Notes: generated by a model from the letters alone, not told the origin. 64,000 nucleotides of DNA from Eleusine coracana subsp. coracana (GCA_032690845.1 CM064424.1:33677969-33741968), one strand, 5' to 3'; positions 1 through 11,820 are shown, counted from the stretch's first letter. Numbers and translations: made by a program.

Positions 1-7
1 TATTGTA

Positions 8-739
8 ATGCTCAATGCTGATGTGGAAAGCATCACTTGGATTGAGTTCAAGGATAATTTTCGCTCTCACTATGTCCCTACGGGCATTAAATTGTTGAAA
101 AAACAAGAATTTCAAGACCTGAGACAGGGAAACATGTCAGTAAGTGAATACCTGAATAGGTTCATCCAGCTGTCCAGGTATGCTCCTAAGGATGTGAACA
201 CCGATGGGAAGAAGCAATATATGTTTATGAGGGGATTGCAGAATGACATCCAGTTTTAGTTGATAAACAATGACTATGTAAACTTCCAAAAACTGGTGGA
301 CAAGGCCATTGTTGTGGAGAACAAGCGTAATGAGATTGAGAGGGAAGGCAAGAGAAAGATGCCATTCCAAGGACAATCATCTGGTAGTAACACTCGCCCC
401 CGCATGATGCCATCTCCCAACCCATACCACCGTGCTCCTAACACTGTCAGGCCACCTATGCAAGCTCCACGCCCCAACTTTCCAATGCAATGCTCCAACT
501 ACGAGGCACGTTGCCCTAACCAACAGCAGGCACCTCGCCCCACCTATCAGCAAGCACCCCGTCCCACCGCTCCAACAGCTCCACAAAACCAGAACCGCCC
601 TACCTCTGGAAACACTAATGGTGTGAAGCACGGATGTTATCACTACGGACAGGAAGGTCACTTCATGGGACAGTGTCCTCAATGGAACAACGCACCAAGG
701 CAAGCCCCAACCAACATGCTCCCAGGCAATCGAGGATAG
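8..739 (+). pseudogene. gag: T1 gag (nucleocapsid), partial and broken
   Basis: This encodes the capsid/nucleocapsid protein that packages element RNA. The first part has the retrotransposon-gag core (WIEFKDNF, then LRQGNMSVSEYLNRFIQLSRYAP). A Pro/Gln-rich linker follows, and then the zinc knuckle at about 635-675. An in-frame TAG at 257-259 interrupts the core and a second TAG at 737-739 ends this stretch. Both sit where a Gln codon is plausible (CAG to TAG). The second cysteine of the knuckle is Tyr (CYHYGQEGHFMGQC), so the CCHC box has lost a zinc ligand. The frame continues unchanged into pol. Confidence 0.85.
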
Positions 740-3700
740 CAGAATTATGCTCGACGGCGTGTCAATCATGTCACTACTGAGGAAGCTGAGCAAGCTATAG
801 ATGTGCTGCTCGATATGTTCTTAGCTAACTCTCAACCTGCAACCATTTTGTTTGATTCAGGAGCATCACATTCATTCATAACATCCACATATGTGGCAAA
901 GCACAACCTACCGATTGCTCTTATGAAGCATACCATGCTAGTTAGCTCTCCTGGTGGAGAAATGAGAACCAATCAAATATGCCCAAAGGTCGCCCTTAAA
1001 ATAAGGGGGGTAGACTTCTCAGCTAATCTCATAATCCTAGACTCCAAGGGGATAGATATAATACTTGGAATGGATTGGTTACGCAAGTATGATGGAGTGA
1101 TACAGTGCGCCAAGCAGTTGGTATAGCTGACTAGTGCAGAGGGTACCAAGGTTGAGTTCGTAGCAGCCAACTCTACTGCCAAGGTGGTCATACTAAACCA
1201 AACCACCGGCACACCCATAGAAGAGATACGAGTGGTTTGTGATTTCCCTGATGTCTTTCCTGAAGAACTTCCAGGTATGCCACCAGACCGTGACATAGAG
1301 TTTGTTATCGACTTAATACCAGGAACTGCTCCTATATCTAAGAGGCCCTATAGGATGCCAGTTAATGAGTTTATAGAACTAAAGAAGCAATTACATGAGA
1401 TGCTAGAGAAAGGTTTCATGCGCCCTAGTTCCTCACCTTGGGGAGCTCCAGTACTCTTTGTCGAGAAGAAGGATAAGACTCAGAGGATGTGTGTGGACTA
1501 TCGTTCTCTTAATGATGTGACCATCAAGAATAAGTATCCACTACCACGGATTGAAGACTTGTTCAATCAGATGAAAGGAGCTTGTGTATTCTCCAAGATT
1601 GATCTGTGATTCGGGTATCACCAATTGAAGATAAGACCATCAGACATACCCAAGACGACTTTTCGAACAAGATATGGGTTATATGTGTATACGGTAATGT
1701 CATTTGGGTTGACCGATGCATCGGCCTACTTCATGTACCTTATGAACAAGGTGTTCATAGAATATTTGGATAAGTTTGTTGTGGTTTTCATTGATGACAT
1801 CTTGGTGTTTTCAAAGAATGAAGAAGAGCATGAGGAACACCTAAGGCTAGTTCTAGAGAAGCTACGTGAACACCAGTTGTATGCCAAATTGAGTAAGTGT
1901 GAATTCTGGCTGAAGGAGGTAGCATTTCTCGATCATGTGATCTCTGCTGGAGGAGTGTCAGTCGATCCAGGCAAGGTAAAGGATGTTCTAGACTGGAAAC
2001 CACCACAGACAGTAAAGGAGATTAGAAGTTTTCTTGGATTAGCCGGATACTATTGGTGATTCATAAAGGACTTCTCCAAGATAGCAAGGCAACGACGACA
2101 TTTTTAGAAGGACAAGAGTTTCGAGTGGACTCTGCGTTGTCAAGCCAGTTTTGAAGAATTGAAGAAGAGATTAACGTCAGCCCCTATCTTAATCTTACCT
2201 GACATGAGTAAGAGTTTCGACATATACGGTGACGCATCCAGACAAGGACTAGGATGTGTGCTCATGCAGGAAGGTCATGTTATGGCATATGCCTCTAGGC
2301 AATTACGGAAGCATGAAGAGAAGTACCCAACACATGATTTGGAATTAGCAGCAGTGGTACATGCTCTGAAGATTTGGAGGCACTACATCCTTGGTCATCG
2401 TTTTGAAATCTATATGGATCACAAGAGTCTCAAGTACATATTCACTCAGACAGAGTTGAACCTAAGACAACGACGTTGGTTAGAGTTGATTAAGGACTAT
2501 GATGTGGGTATTAACTATCATCCAGGGAAGGCGAATGTTGTTGCGGATGCCCTGAGTAGAAAGAACTATTGCAGTCAGTTAATCGTGGAAAGGCTACCGC
2601 TAGAGCTCTGCAAGGAGTTTGAGCGAATGAACCTTGGGTTTGCGAATGAGTTAGAGACCGCTGCAATGGAAGTGGAACCAACTCTTGACGAAGAAATTCG
2701 CAATGGACAGCTAGAGGATGAGAAGCTAAGTAAGATCAGAAAGCTCATTAAGGAAGGAAAAGCTACCGACTTCACAGAAGATGAGAAGGGTACTATATGG
2801 ATAGGTAAAAGAATATGTGTGCCAGACAAGAAGCCCCTTCATGACATAATCCTACGGGAAGCACACGATTCTGCATACTCCATTCATCCAGGAAGTACTA
2901 AGATGTATCAAGACTTGAAGACTCGTTATTGGTGGCATGGCATGAAGCGCGATGTCGCAGAGTATGTTGCGGTATGTGACACATGTCAACGTGTCAAGGC
3001 AGAACACCAACGACCCGCCGGATTACTTCAACCTCTAAAGATTCCTAAGTGGAAATGGGAAAAAGTCGATATGGACTTCATATTTGGATTACCCCATACA
3101 CAGTCGGGATATGATTCTATATGGGTTATAGTTGATCGTTTAACCAAGGTGGCACACTTTATTCCCGTCAAGACAACTTATAGTGGTGCGAAGCTGGCCG
3201 AACTATACATGTCAAGAATAGTGTGTTTACATGAAGTCCCTAAGAAGATAGTATCTGACAGAGGCTCTCAGTTCACCTCGAGGTTTTGGGAGAAGGTACA
3301 TGAATCTCTTGGCACCATGTTGAACTTCAGCTCTGCATATCACCCTCAAACTGATGGACAGACCGAGAGGACAAACCAGATACTAGAAGACATGTTGAGA
3401 GCTTGTGCATTGAGATATGGAAAGAGTTGGGACAAGAGCTTACCCTACGCAGAATTTTCTTATAACAACAGTTATCCAGCAAGTATAGAGATGGCGCCTT
3501 TCGAGTTCCTATATGGAAGAAAGTGTAGGACACCTCTATTCTGGAACGAGACAGGAGAGAACCAAGTCTTCGGACCTGAGATACTATAAGAAGCAGAAAG
3601 ACAAGTTAAGATGGTACGCGAGAACCTAAAGGTTGCACAGTCAAGGCAGAAAAGCTACGCCGATCATAGGCGAAGAGACCTATCCTTCGAGATTGGAGAT

Positions 3701-4149
3701 TTCGTGTATCTCAAGGTATCACCCATGAGGGGTGTTAGACGCTTCAAAGTCAAAGGGAAGTTAGCAACACGTTATATCGGCCCTTTCAAGATCCTCGATA
3801 GAAGAGGAGAAGTTGCATATCAGTTGGAGCTACCCTCGCATCTGACGGATGTGCATGATGTGTTCCATGTGTCCCAATTAAAGAAGTGCTTAAGAGTGCC
3901 TGAAGAACAACTCCCTGTTGATGAAATAGACCTTCGGAAAGATCTCACATATACGGAACAACCAGTCAAGATCTTAGAAGTCGTTGAGAGAGTTACAAGA
4001 AACAAGGTGATCCGAATGTGCAACCTGGTTTGAAACGAAAATCTTTTACCGAAGAAGAAGCCACCTGGGAGTGTGAAGAAGAATTAAAAGCCGAGTTTCC
4101 CCATCTCTTCATCGATCTTTCCGAATCTCGAGGGCGATATTCATTGTAA
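740..4149 (+). pseudogene. pol: T1 pol: protease, RT, RNase H, integrase, chromodomain (stop-riddled)
   Basis: This is the replication polyprotein of T1. The aspartic protease has LFDSGASHSFIT near 850. Reverse transcriptase runs about 1250-2060 with the catalytic motif VVFIDDILVFS near 1780. RNase H (DIYGDAS, YMDHKSL) spans about 2215-2560. Integrase spans about 2840-3590, with an HHCC zinc finger (HPGSTKMYQDLKTRYWWHG, then CDTCQ), the DDE residues in DMDFIFGLP, SDRGSQF and TDGQTERTN. A chromodomain-like end follows at about 3950-4149. In-frame stops fall at 1124, 1607, 2057, 2105 and 3587. A small frameshift between 4033 and 4050 precedes the last segment (EEEATWECEEELKAEFPHLF), which ends at TAA 4147-4149. 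It cannot encode a functional polyprotein. Confidence 0.92.
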
Positions 4150-4161
4150 GGGGGGTAGGTT
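4149..4161 (+). promoter_or_regulatory. T1 polypurine tract
   Basis: A purine-rich run (AGGGGGGTAGGT) lies directly upstream of the LTR start TGTAACACCC. This is the expected site of plus-strand DNA priming. Confidence 0.75.
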
Positions 4162-5470
4162 TGTAACACCCTACTTTTCTAAATTCTAAAAATGCCAACT
4201 ATTAGCATTTAGGAGTTTAATGACCTAGGACAAATTGTTTTTATAATAAATTAGATTAATTGTTGCATTTGCATAGCATGACATGTTCATATAGATTTTT
4301 AATTGCATCATGCATTTAGTTTATTTATTAATTAATTACTAGGAATAATAGAATAGGAATTTGAAAGGAAAGGATTTAGAACAAAAGAATAAAGGGATTC
4401 TTTTCTGCTCTTGGGCCAGCCCTTTTCCCCCTGGCCCAACTCGCTTTCCCCCCCACCTCCTTCTTTCGGCCCAGCTGGCCAGGCCGCCTCCCCCTCCTTC
4501 CCTTCTCTCCCCTCCCACAGCCCAACCAGCCCCGCGGCCCAACCTCCGACCGGCCCAGCGCGCACGCCGCGGCCCACTCCCCTCTTGCTCTCTCTCTCTC
4601 TCTTGCTGGCACGTGGGCCCCGCCTGTCATCCCCTCCTCCCACCGGTCTCTCTCCCCACCACCAGCCACCGAGCCCGACCCATCGATCTCCCTCCCCCGG
4701 CTCCCCCGCTCCCGAAAACCGCCCCACGCATGCCGCACCCTCTTGCTCCCCTTCTTTCCCCCACTCACCGCGCTTTAAACGCGCATTAGCGCACATACCA
4801 CGCTCAAACGGCCGCCGTCGGCCATTAATGGCCATAGAGCTCGGTGGCTCGCCTCCGAGGCCCCTCCGGCACCGCACATTTCCGTCGCCTCTCCCCCACT
4901 CCTTCCCGCTCGATCGCGACCACCGAAGCCACCTCCCCGCCGAATGCCGACCGCCACCGACGCCTTCCTCCACCGCCGACCGCCTCCCGGCCTCCCCCGC
5001 ACCCGCGCGACCTCTCGGTGAGCATCGCCTTCCTCCCCTCTCTCTCCCGAAACCCTCGCGGCAAGGAATGGCCAACCGGAGCGTCGTTCCGGCCGATCTC
5101 CGGTGAGCCCCGCCGCCGCATAGCCGCCGCCGGTCGCCGCCCACATCTAGGACCCCCCCCCCCCCCCCCCCCCCCCGATGTCGTCCATTTTAAAACCTAG
5201 GGCCCAGATTAGAAGGACGAAGGGGTATTCCCCCTGGTCCACCATCGACCGTGGACCCTTCGGTCAACGCCAGTTCACAGAGCCGTGGACCTGGTCCACG
5301 GATTTTTAGTTTAAAATTTAATTCAGAAATTCCTGGATAATGTTAGCAGTTTTGCATTTTAGCCCCTCTACTTAGTTTAAATTAGATTTAAGCCCCTATT
5401 TCTGTCCAGAACTGTAGAAATTTGTATTTAAGCCCAAATATTTTTATAAAATTAATTTTTAGCACTTTAA

Positions 5471-5795
5471 ATTTACAGAAACACCCCTATACATTATTAG
5501 AACTATTATTTTGACCTTGTAATTTTACAAAAACACCCCTGGACTGATTTTAATTATGTCTTAGTCCCTAGAATTATTTTAAATTATACTTTAATCCTTA
5601 TTAACTGTATAAATATTATTTTAGCCCTAAAAATTTACAGAAACACCCCTATACATTATTAGAACTATTATTTTGACCTTATAATTTTACAAAAAACACC
5701 CCTGGACTAATTCTAATTATGTTTTAGTCCCTAGAATTATTTTAAATTATACTTTAATCCTTATTAATTGTATAAATATTATTTTAGCCCTAAAA
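5471..5795 (+). repeat. 162-bp tandem duplication inside the T1 LTR
   Basis: The unit starting ATTTACAGAAACACCCCTAT at 5471 recurs at 5633, and a third, diverged start occurs at 5796. The period is 162-163 bp. The two full copies differ by a few substitutions. The stretch is AT-rich and non-coding. Confidence 0.85.
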
Positions 5796-6202
5796 ATTTA
5801 TAGAAACATCCCTGTAGTTAATTTTAATTATAATTTGAACCTGTCTTTTTACACTTAACCCCCTACACTTATTATTAATTAAGTTTAAGTTCTAAAATTT
5901 AGCAAAAACAACCTTATACTTTTTAGTAATTATTTTTCAGTCCTAATAATTTACACTTTAGTCCCTATAATTTTTTAAAATTATAAATAGGTCCTTAAAA
6001 GCCCCTATTTTTACCCTTTTGCCCCTAAAACTTCAAACTAGCATAACTTTTTACTCGTAACTCCAATTTAGGTGATTCTTGCGCCAAAATTCTTGTAGGA
6101 GCATAACCTTTGCATTCATTGCATCTACATATTGTTTTTCCTCTGTTGAATAATTTTGTATTAATTTTTGTATGTTTTGCTTGTGTCGGTATTTTGTTAC
6201 GT

Positions 6203-6303
6203 AAAGGCGAACATACACAAGGACCGCCCTACGAGGACTTTCAAGAGCAGGAATTTAAAGGGTTAGAGCAGCCTTCCGCGCAGGACGAAGGCAAGTGTCC
6301 TTG
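6203..6303 (+). other. Exon-like acidic open segment in the T1 LTR
   Basis: An open stretch encodes a Glu/Gln/Asp-rich peptide (EDFQEQEFKGLEQPSAQDEG) that ends at TGA. It follows a T-rich tract and the acceptor-like GTAAAG. Segments of similar composition and relative position occur in the LTRs of T2 (29125-29226 and 40127-40226, minus) and T3 (60930-61030, minus). I read it as a possible leader exon of the LTR transcript; its function is unknown. Confidence 0.4.
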
Positions 6304-7590
6304 ATGCATACTGCACCTATTGAAATGTTACTATAGAATTGCATGCTTGTGTCAATTTATTGGGAACCTATTGTTAGGGTTTTCCTAGTATTGTTTTACC
6401 CTGTTCCTTGTCGCCTTGAAAGAGTGGGTGAATTGTGGGTAGAAAATGCTTAGATGGCTTATGGGATGTGGGTTGATATTAATTTTGATTAATGAACTAT
6501 GTCACGTAGGAAATGTTTGGTAAATTTTTTAGCAACATGGCTTTGGGATCTATGCAAGCCAGATGGAAAGGATGTGGTGTCGTGGGCACATGGTTGAGGT
6601 GGTAGGCTTGTTGTAGATCCTAGGAACCGGTTCTTGGAGTGACAATCCAGGAAAACAGTGCCATCACAAGACCGATATGGGTAAGGCTTGGCCTAGTATT
6701 TAGGTGTTCTCCCTGTGTCGGTGCAGCATTTGGTGGAGCGAGGAATGGAAGTCGAGAGGACTGTCCTTGTATCCGAAAGGCTCAAGAGGGGGCTCCTGGG
6801 GTGATGAGCAGCTTGTTGAAGGGCTATCACTTATGGATGGGAGTGGAACCTTAGTGGCTAGCATGTACTGGGAGACCCGTTGGAAAAGCCTCGTAGTGAA
6901 ACCCTGCCACACACCAAAGGAAGTGTGCAATGTGGGTTACGTCCACGGGCACCAAGGGAATCACGACTTGTGGGTAAAGTGGTACAAACTCTACAGAGTA
7001 TCAAACTATCATGATAGCCGTGCTCACGGTCAAGAGCGGCCTGAAATCCTCACCAGATTAGTTGGGACTGGGTTGGTATGGTTGGAAAGGGGGAGGGATG
7101 GATTGAGACTTGGTTAGTATAGCACCTTGTGGAATCATGGTTGGGATGACCCCACGTAGTAAATAGGATGCTTAGGTTAATTAAAAGCTCATGCAACCCA
7201 CTCTATAAAGCCTTTTCTTGACTATAGCCCCATGTCATCTTTTCCCCCACTTGCTGAGTACGACACGTACTCACCCTTGCTATACCACGTTGATATTCAG
7301 CCCAAGGAGAAGATTGGAGCCACTACGAAGATGAAGGAAGTGAGTACTAGGTGATGATCCACTAGTCGATGCCTGTGGAGTTTGGGACGTCTACACTTGC
7401 TACTTTCCGCTGCTTGAATGTACTGTTCTTCTATACCCACGGGTCCTTTTGTAATAAAGATACGATATAATAATTAAAGGATATGGATAATTATTCTATT
7501 TACCATTGATGATGTACCATATGTGTGTGTAACTTGATCCTGTGCACACGTACAGCTGCACCCGTTTTGCTTCTTAAAATGGGTGTTACA

Positions 7591-9653
7591 ATGATGGGGT
7601 CAACCACGAGTGCGTATCGACCCAGCTGTGGCACGTGTTGAGGGTGGTCTGACCGGTCGAAGGTGATCGGCGAGTTCGACCATTTGAGGAAGGCCAGAGT
7701 GGTGGGCTTTGCCGTGAAGACCATGCACCGCTTGATCTTTGACGTGCGGCGGCTTCCCCCGGGACTCGGGCCCCATGAAAATCTTGTGCCAGGCCTTGGG
7801 GTTAGGAAAAACTGGCCCCCTTGCTCATCATCGTCGTCGTCGCCCGCGGTGTCCTACACCTTGGGTCCTGGCGCCTTCCTCGCATCTCCTTTCTTCATCG
7901 TGGAGCAGTCCTTAAGGAGGTGCTTGACGGGGAACCAGTGCTTGGGGCATGGACCGTTCCACTTCTTCTGGAAGTGGTTCGAGTCTCCCCCGCCTCGGGT
8001 CTTGGCGATTTGCAGTTGGCGGCAGCCACGACTGGGCCACGCGTTGTTCGCGACTTGTTCTTCTTTTTCTTGGGGTGGTCGGGCGTGCCATCAGCGACCA
8101 CCTCTTCGTGCTTTCCTTTTCCCTTCCCCTCCAGCACACACTGGAGGACCGCTCTAACACACTCCTCGCTAGAGGCGAACCTCGTGGCGGTGTCCAGGAG
8201 CTCGCAAGCCGTGCGTTGGCCCTTCCGTCCTAGGTCGTGGATGAGTTGCTCTGAGGTGGTGCCATAGATGAAGGCCCCAACGATGACCACGTCGCCCACG
8301 TTGGGCAGTTTGTTGCACTACTTGCTAAAATGCCAGATGTAGTCCCTAAGGGACTCGCCGACCTTCTGTCGATAGTTCTTGAGGCTAACCCGAACGGACG
8401 TACGTCCCCTGAAAGTTGCCGATGAAAACGTCCCTCAAATCACCCGAGTCATAGATCTAACCCTCGGGTAGGTTGCGGATGATGGCTTCCCCCGCCTGGC
8501 ATGCAAGGCGGTAGTCCTCAAGCCAGACACTAGGGTCCATCTCCCCCGCATATTTGCTGACGGTCGCGGGGGCCCAGAAACGCTTGGGGAACTCGGCGCT
8601 GTGGATGCACTAACGGAAGAACTGCGGCCTAGGAGGACTCGGGCTGTGGCTTTGCTTCTCATTGGTGTCGTCGTACCATCCTCTACAACATGGCTGACGA
8701 CCCCTTTCCTTGCGGAGTCGCCCCTTCTCCCATTCATGCGCTTTGAGGGTGTGGCATGCGTCACACTTTGACCCGACCCGGTCGTGGACCGAGGATTTCT
8801 TGGGTGTGCCCCTTGCGGGAGCCGGTTGCTAGACTGACTTCTGTTGTGATCCGGCATCGCTAGCTTCTCCGGTGCATCAGGATGCCGAGACCTACTGGCT
8901 GGACTGGGCGGTTCGCCATAACGAGCCCTCGGCCTGAAGCTTGGCGGCCTTGGCCAAGAGCGCCGCAATTTTGCATTGCGCCTGCTGAGCCTCTGGTGTA
9001 GTTGGCTCGGCAAGAGTCTTGAGTAGCGTGATAGCCGCCGCTATGTTTTGCCCCACGGGGTCGAACTGAAAGGATCCCTGGTTGTGAGCTATGATGCGCC
9101 GCTGGACGTCGCGAGCCATAGCGTGAGCCCGTCCGCCCGTGGCAGTATAGGCCAGCTCGTGGTCTATTTCCGCTTTCTCATGCTCTAGCTGGCATCGGGT
9201 CTCCTCCAGCTCTATTCGTCAAGCCTTCAGCCGCTGTTGGATGTGCTCGTGGTGGTGTGTCCGCTGAGGTCCACCGGCGTCGGTGACGGGAATGTTGACG
9301 AGCGCCTCTCCCACCGCCGAACCCGTCGTTGGGTTTGCTGATGTGGGTGTCCTAGGGTTCATATGGGCTCTGGCAGCTAAGGTGCTGGGGTCCCCCGCTG
9401 CCATCACGGGCGTGAGCCGTACCATGTGACATCCACGCAGGAGGTTGCAGCTCCCCTCAGAGCTCTCGAAGCCGGAGTCGCAATCCTCCAGCGACCCGAT
9501 GTCGAGGAGGTCAAAGAGGGAGTCATCGGGGCGGTCGATTACCCCAACGAAGCCCTGATCCATGAGGGCAGAGGCCATGGGCCCAAGAGCTATGTCTCGG
9601 AAATACCCCGCGGTGTTCTGGAGGCTGCTCGGGTAGCCCTTTAGGGGGTGTCT
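7591..9653 (-). pseudogene. gag: H gag and start of protease, broken and truncated by T1
   Basis: Reading right to left on the minus strand, the N-terminal part (about 9650-9225) includes DRPDDSLFDLLDIGSLEDCD, and the middle (about 9119-8890) includes QNIAAAITLLKTLAEP. The core at about 8300-8150 includes AFIYGTTSEQLIHDLG and ELLDTATRFASSEE. A knuckle-like segment near 7900 reads CPKHWFPVKHLLKDC. The last codons (SDHPQHVPQLGRYALVVDP) are the conserved lead-in to the protease, cut at 7591 by T1. The pieces are in different frames and contain stops, so no full gag can be made. Single open stretches of 60-200 codons here are fragments of this one gene. Confidence 0.75.
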
Positions 9654-10550
9654 GATGTAGACAACACCCGACCTTTCGAGAGGTAGAGGGTGAATTTGAT
9701 TGTGGAGACTCGGCGTCGATGAGCCGGCTTGAATTAGACACAATCCAACCACGCAACCATTACACCAAGCACAACATGATTGTTCCTGCAAGCGAAATCG
9801 AGAACACAAGCAAGATAGGATAAACACGCAAGCTAAAATTGCAAATATGGATGAAGCGTATCACAAGAAAATGTTCAAGTCCTGAACACAAAAGGACTAA
9901 TCGCCACAATGGTGTAGAACAAGAACAGGGGGCCTAGATTACCGTAAAAGGACTTGTCGCCATAGTTACAATAATTCGATCAAGTTTCTCTCTAGACAAC
10001 TGAACTAAACAAAACCTGAGACTAAATGATGGTGGCTACTGAGTTTATGTAGAAACCAGGGGCGTGCTAGGGTTGGGGGCGACCAGGCGGGCACCCACAA
10101 CATGGGCTTAAGGCCCGACATGATACATGGCCAAGTTGGCGCAAAATAGGTGGCGCAACACCTTGTCATGGTCATGCAGCATGACTCATGACCCTTCTGG
10201 AGCTAGGACCAAAAACAAAACAATGGTGTCGTCGTCCCCTTTCCAACACGTCAAAGAACACCTTGTTTGGACGTTGGATGTGGGAGATATCATCAAAACC
10301 ATGAAGAGGTGTCAGCAGAATCCGAGACGAACGCGACGACCGAGTTGGTGATGACGTGTAACTTGGGGAAGGCCATGATATGTGTGTATCCAGCATGGTG
10401 ATGTCCTCATTAGTGTTCGGCAAGGCGGCTCAAATGAAGAGGCTCTCCGCCGAGGAGATGCTCGTGGATGTTCGCCAACGCGAAGGCAAAGTGGCGGAGG
10501 TCGTCGTGGCTGGGTGTAGGGCCTAGGTAGCGCTCCAGGTGGAGCCATAG
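9654..10550. other. H leader region, no gene seen
   Basis: About 0.9 kb separates the gag-like sequence from the upstream minus-strand open frame. No domain, convincing open frame or clean inverted termini are visible. It could contain a further degraded insertion; the TGATGTAGACAACACCCGACC-like start near 9653 hints at one, but I could not define a right end. Confidence 0.4.
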
Positions 10551-10940
10551 CTAGTCGCCACGACCGGGTAACACCACGCGGTGGTCGATGATGTGCGTCC
10601 TGGCGGGCTCAAGCTGAACCGCGCGCATCACATTGGTGGCGATGGCGATGGCTGTCGCGATGGGGTCCGGGACAGGCTCGTCGACGAGCCTCAACGTCCT
10701 GTCTTCCGTGATCCCTAAGTCGAGTGCGCCGTCTGGGTCCTCCAGCCACCATGGGCATGCCGCCTCATTGGCGGCTGCCAAGGCTGAAGGTGGCAGGGAC
10801 ACCGGAATGCTGACACACAACAGCTTCCGGTCAGCAGTGGCAATAAATTCGAGGATCTCAAAGAACACGCTGCTGCTGGAAGCCCAGAAAGGGGGGAGAG
10901 TGGCCATCCGAACCGGAAAGTGGTGAAGCAAAGCATGCAA
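10551..10940 (-). CDS. Open frame upstream of H gag, unknown function
   Basis: A 129-codon minus-strand frame begins just downstream of the primer-binding region, with an alternative Met at about 10908 (MATLPPFW). Past its stop, coding-like sequence may continue in the same direction (LRHFAFALANIHEHLLGGEP). It is acidic to neutral, Ala-rich, and shows no motif that I recognise. Extra frames upstream of gag are known in some Tat-lineage elements (family knowledge), but I cannot show homology here. It may simply be a degraded gag extension. Confidence 0.35.
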   Translation of the reverse strand: MHALLHHFPVRMATLPPFWASSSSVFFEILEFIATADRKLLCVSIPVSLPPSALAAANEAACPWWLEDPDGALDLGITEDRTLRLVDEPVPDPIATAIAIATNVMRAVQLEPARTHIIDHRVVLPGRGD

Positions 10941-10948
10941 ATCCCCTA

Positions 10949-10962
10949 CCTAGCATGCCAAC
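10949..10962 (-). promoter_or_regulatory. H primer-binding region (degraded)
   Basis: The minus strand directly after the LTR end (CATCGACA) reads GTTGGCATGCTAGG. This occupies the position of a tRNA-primer site and has the TTGG start common in Tat-like elements. The matching tRNA cannot be named. Confidence 0.45.
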
Positions 10963-11820
10963 TGTCGATGTTCCAATCACTGGCTAGTAGAATTTGTTCT
11001 AGGGGGGCGCACTTTGGGCTCGGTAATGGCTTAACAAGAGGACACAGGGGTTATACTGGTTTGCGATGAACACCTATGTAGCGTGATGCATCATTGGCAC
11101 TGTCATGTTATGCGGTCGGGTGATCGTCATTGCCGTCCATCGATCATCCTGTACCGCCACTGTTGGGGCTGTCATCGAGCGATGGCGTCGTCCAGTGCCC
11201 TGCCACGCCCACTTGCGTTAGCAAGTATGGGCGACGACGGGTTGGCGAGGCGTACAGGAGGATTTGACCCCCTGGCATTGTGCAAGCGCAACGGGTATGG
11301 CATTTAAGGCCGAGTAGTTGGCCGTTGAGAGTTACCGGCTCGATCACCCGTCCCCAGTTGGGGTTAGGATACCAGGTTAGATCTTCCCGAGCCTACATGG
11401 GATTGGGATCTGTCATGTTCCGGCAGTGTAATCGAGTTTCCCCATTTCACCACTTCTGGTCTTATCCCGTTGGGGTTCGCACTTCCAGTTTGAGGGTCGG
11501 AGGTGGAGAGGTCTGCCTGATGACCATACGGGGCCTACGATAGGACATCCTGACCCCTTCTACGGCGTCAAGCAGGGCAGGGCACGACAAGATGCCTGAC
11601 CCCTGCGGGGGGGGGGGGGGGGGGGGTCAACCGCGGTGGGTTGCTTGACCCCCATCAAGAGGTCGAACAAAACATGGTCGGTTCCTGTCCACTTAAGGGT
11701 TGGGCGAGTCAGGAGCGTGACGTGACTCTCGCGGTTGGAAGTGGGACTATCTTGTGGATGTTTTTTCAGGCGGGGTCCACTCGGGTGCCCTCCTTGGTTT
11801 TTAGGGAGTGCCATGTGACA
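10963..11820 (-). repeat. H 5' LTR (about 858 bp)
   Basis: On the plus strand the block starts TGTCGATG beside the primer-binding region and ends CATGTGACA at 11820, giving imperfect inverted ends. It contains a run of 20 G at 11607-11626. The right end is the weaker call; 11813 (GTGCCA) is an alternative. No second copy is in the window for comparison. Confidence 0.5.

Larger units (their letters stand above)
1..7590 (+). mobile_element. T1: Tekay/Del-like Ty3-gypsy chromovirus, 5' end outside the window
   Basis: The order gag, protease, reverse transcriptase, RNase H, integrase, chromodomain, polypurine tract and LTR is that of a Ty3/gypsy chromovirus. The long (3.4 kb) LTR beginning TGTAACACCC and ending GGGTGTTACA, plus the chromodomain at the end of pol, point to the Tekay/Del lineage. 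The 5' LTR, primer-binding site and gag start lie left of the window. The right flank (ATGAT at 7591) is inside the gag-protease region of element H, so T1 is younger than H. Nearly all of gag-pol is in one reading frame broken by stops. The lineage call rests on domain order and LTR size, not on a tree. Confidence 0.9.
4162..7590 (+). repeat. T1 3' LTR (3429 bp)
   Basis: The boundaries are TGTAACACCC at 4162 and GGGTGTTACA ending at 7590, near-perfect inverted ends next to the polypurine tract. The LTR is patchy. It has a GC-rich, CT-rich block (about 4400-5200) with a run of 24 C at 5153-5176, then an AT-rich block (about 5280-6100) containing a 162-bp tandem duplication. A short acidic open segment follows at about 6200-6303, then mixed sequence to the end. 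GC-rich open frames occur on both strands of 4332-5200 but look compositional. A TATAAA at about 7203 could be a promoter, but it would leave under 400 bp downstream. Confidence 0.9.
7591..11820 (-). mobile_element. H: Tat-like Ty3-gypsy element, 5' half only
   Basis: The minus strand carries, right to left, an LTR (11820-10963), a degraded primer-binding region, a leader with one extra open frame, and gag running into the start of protease. It stops abruptly at 7591, where T1 is inserted. The remainder must lie left of the window. The gag sequence resembles that of grass Tat-lineage gypsy elements (established family knowledge, recalled rather than searched). Gag is scattered over several frames, so this is an old copy. 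Confidence 0.7.

Noticed and set aside
4332..5200. Overlapping 120-270 codon frames on both strands of the T1 LTR
   Set aside because: They are Pro/Arg/Gly-rich, open in several frames at once, and follow the GC-rich CT composition; no domain is present and no splice or start context favours one of them.
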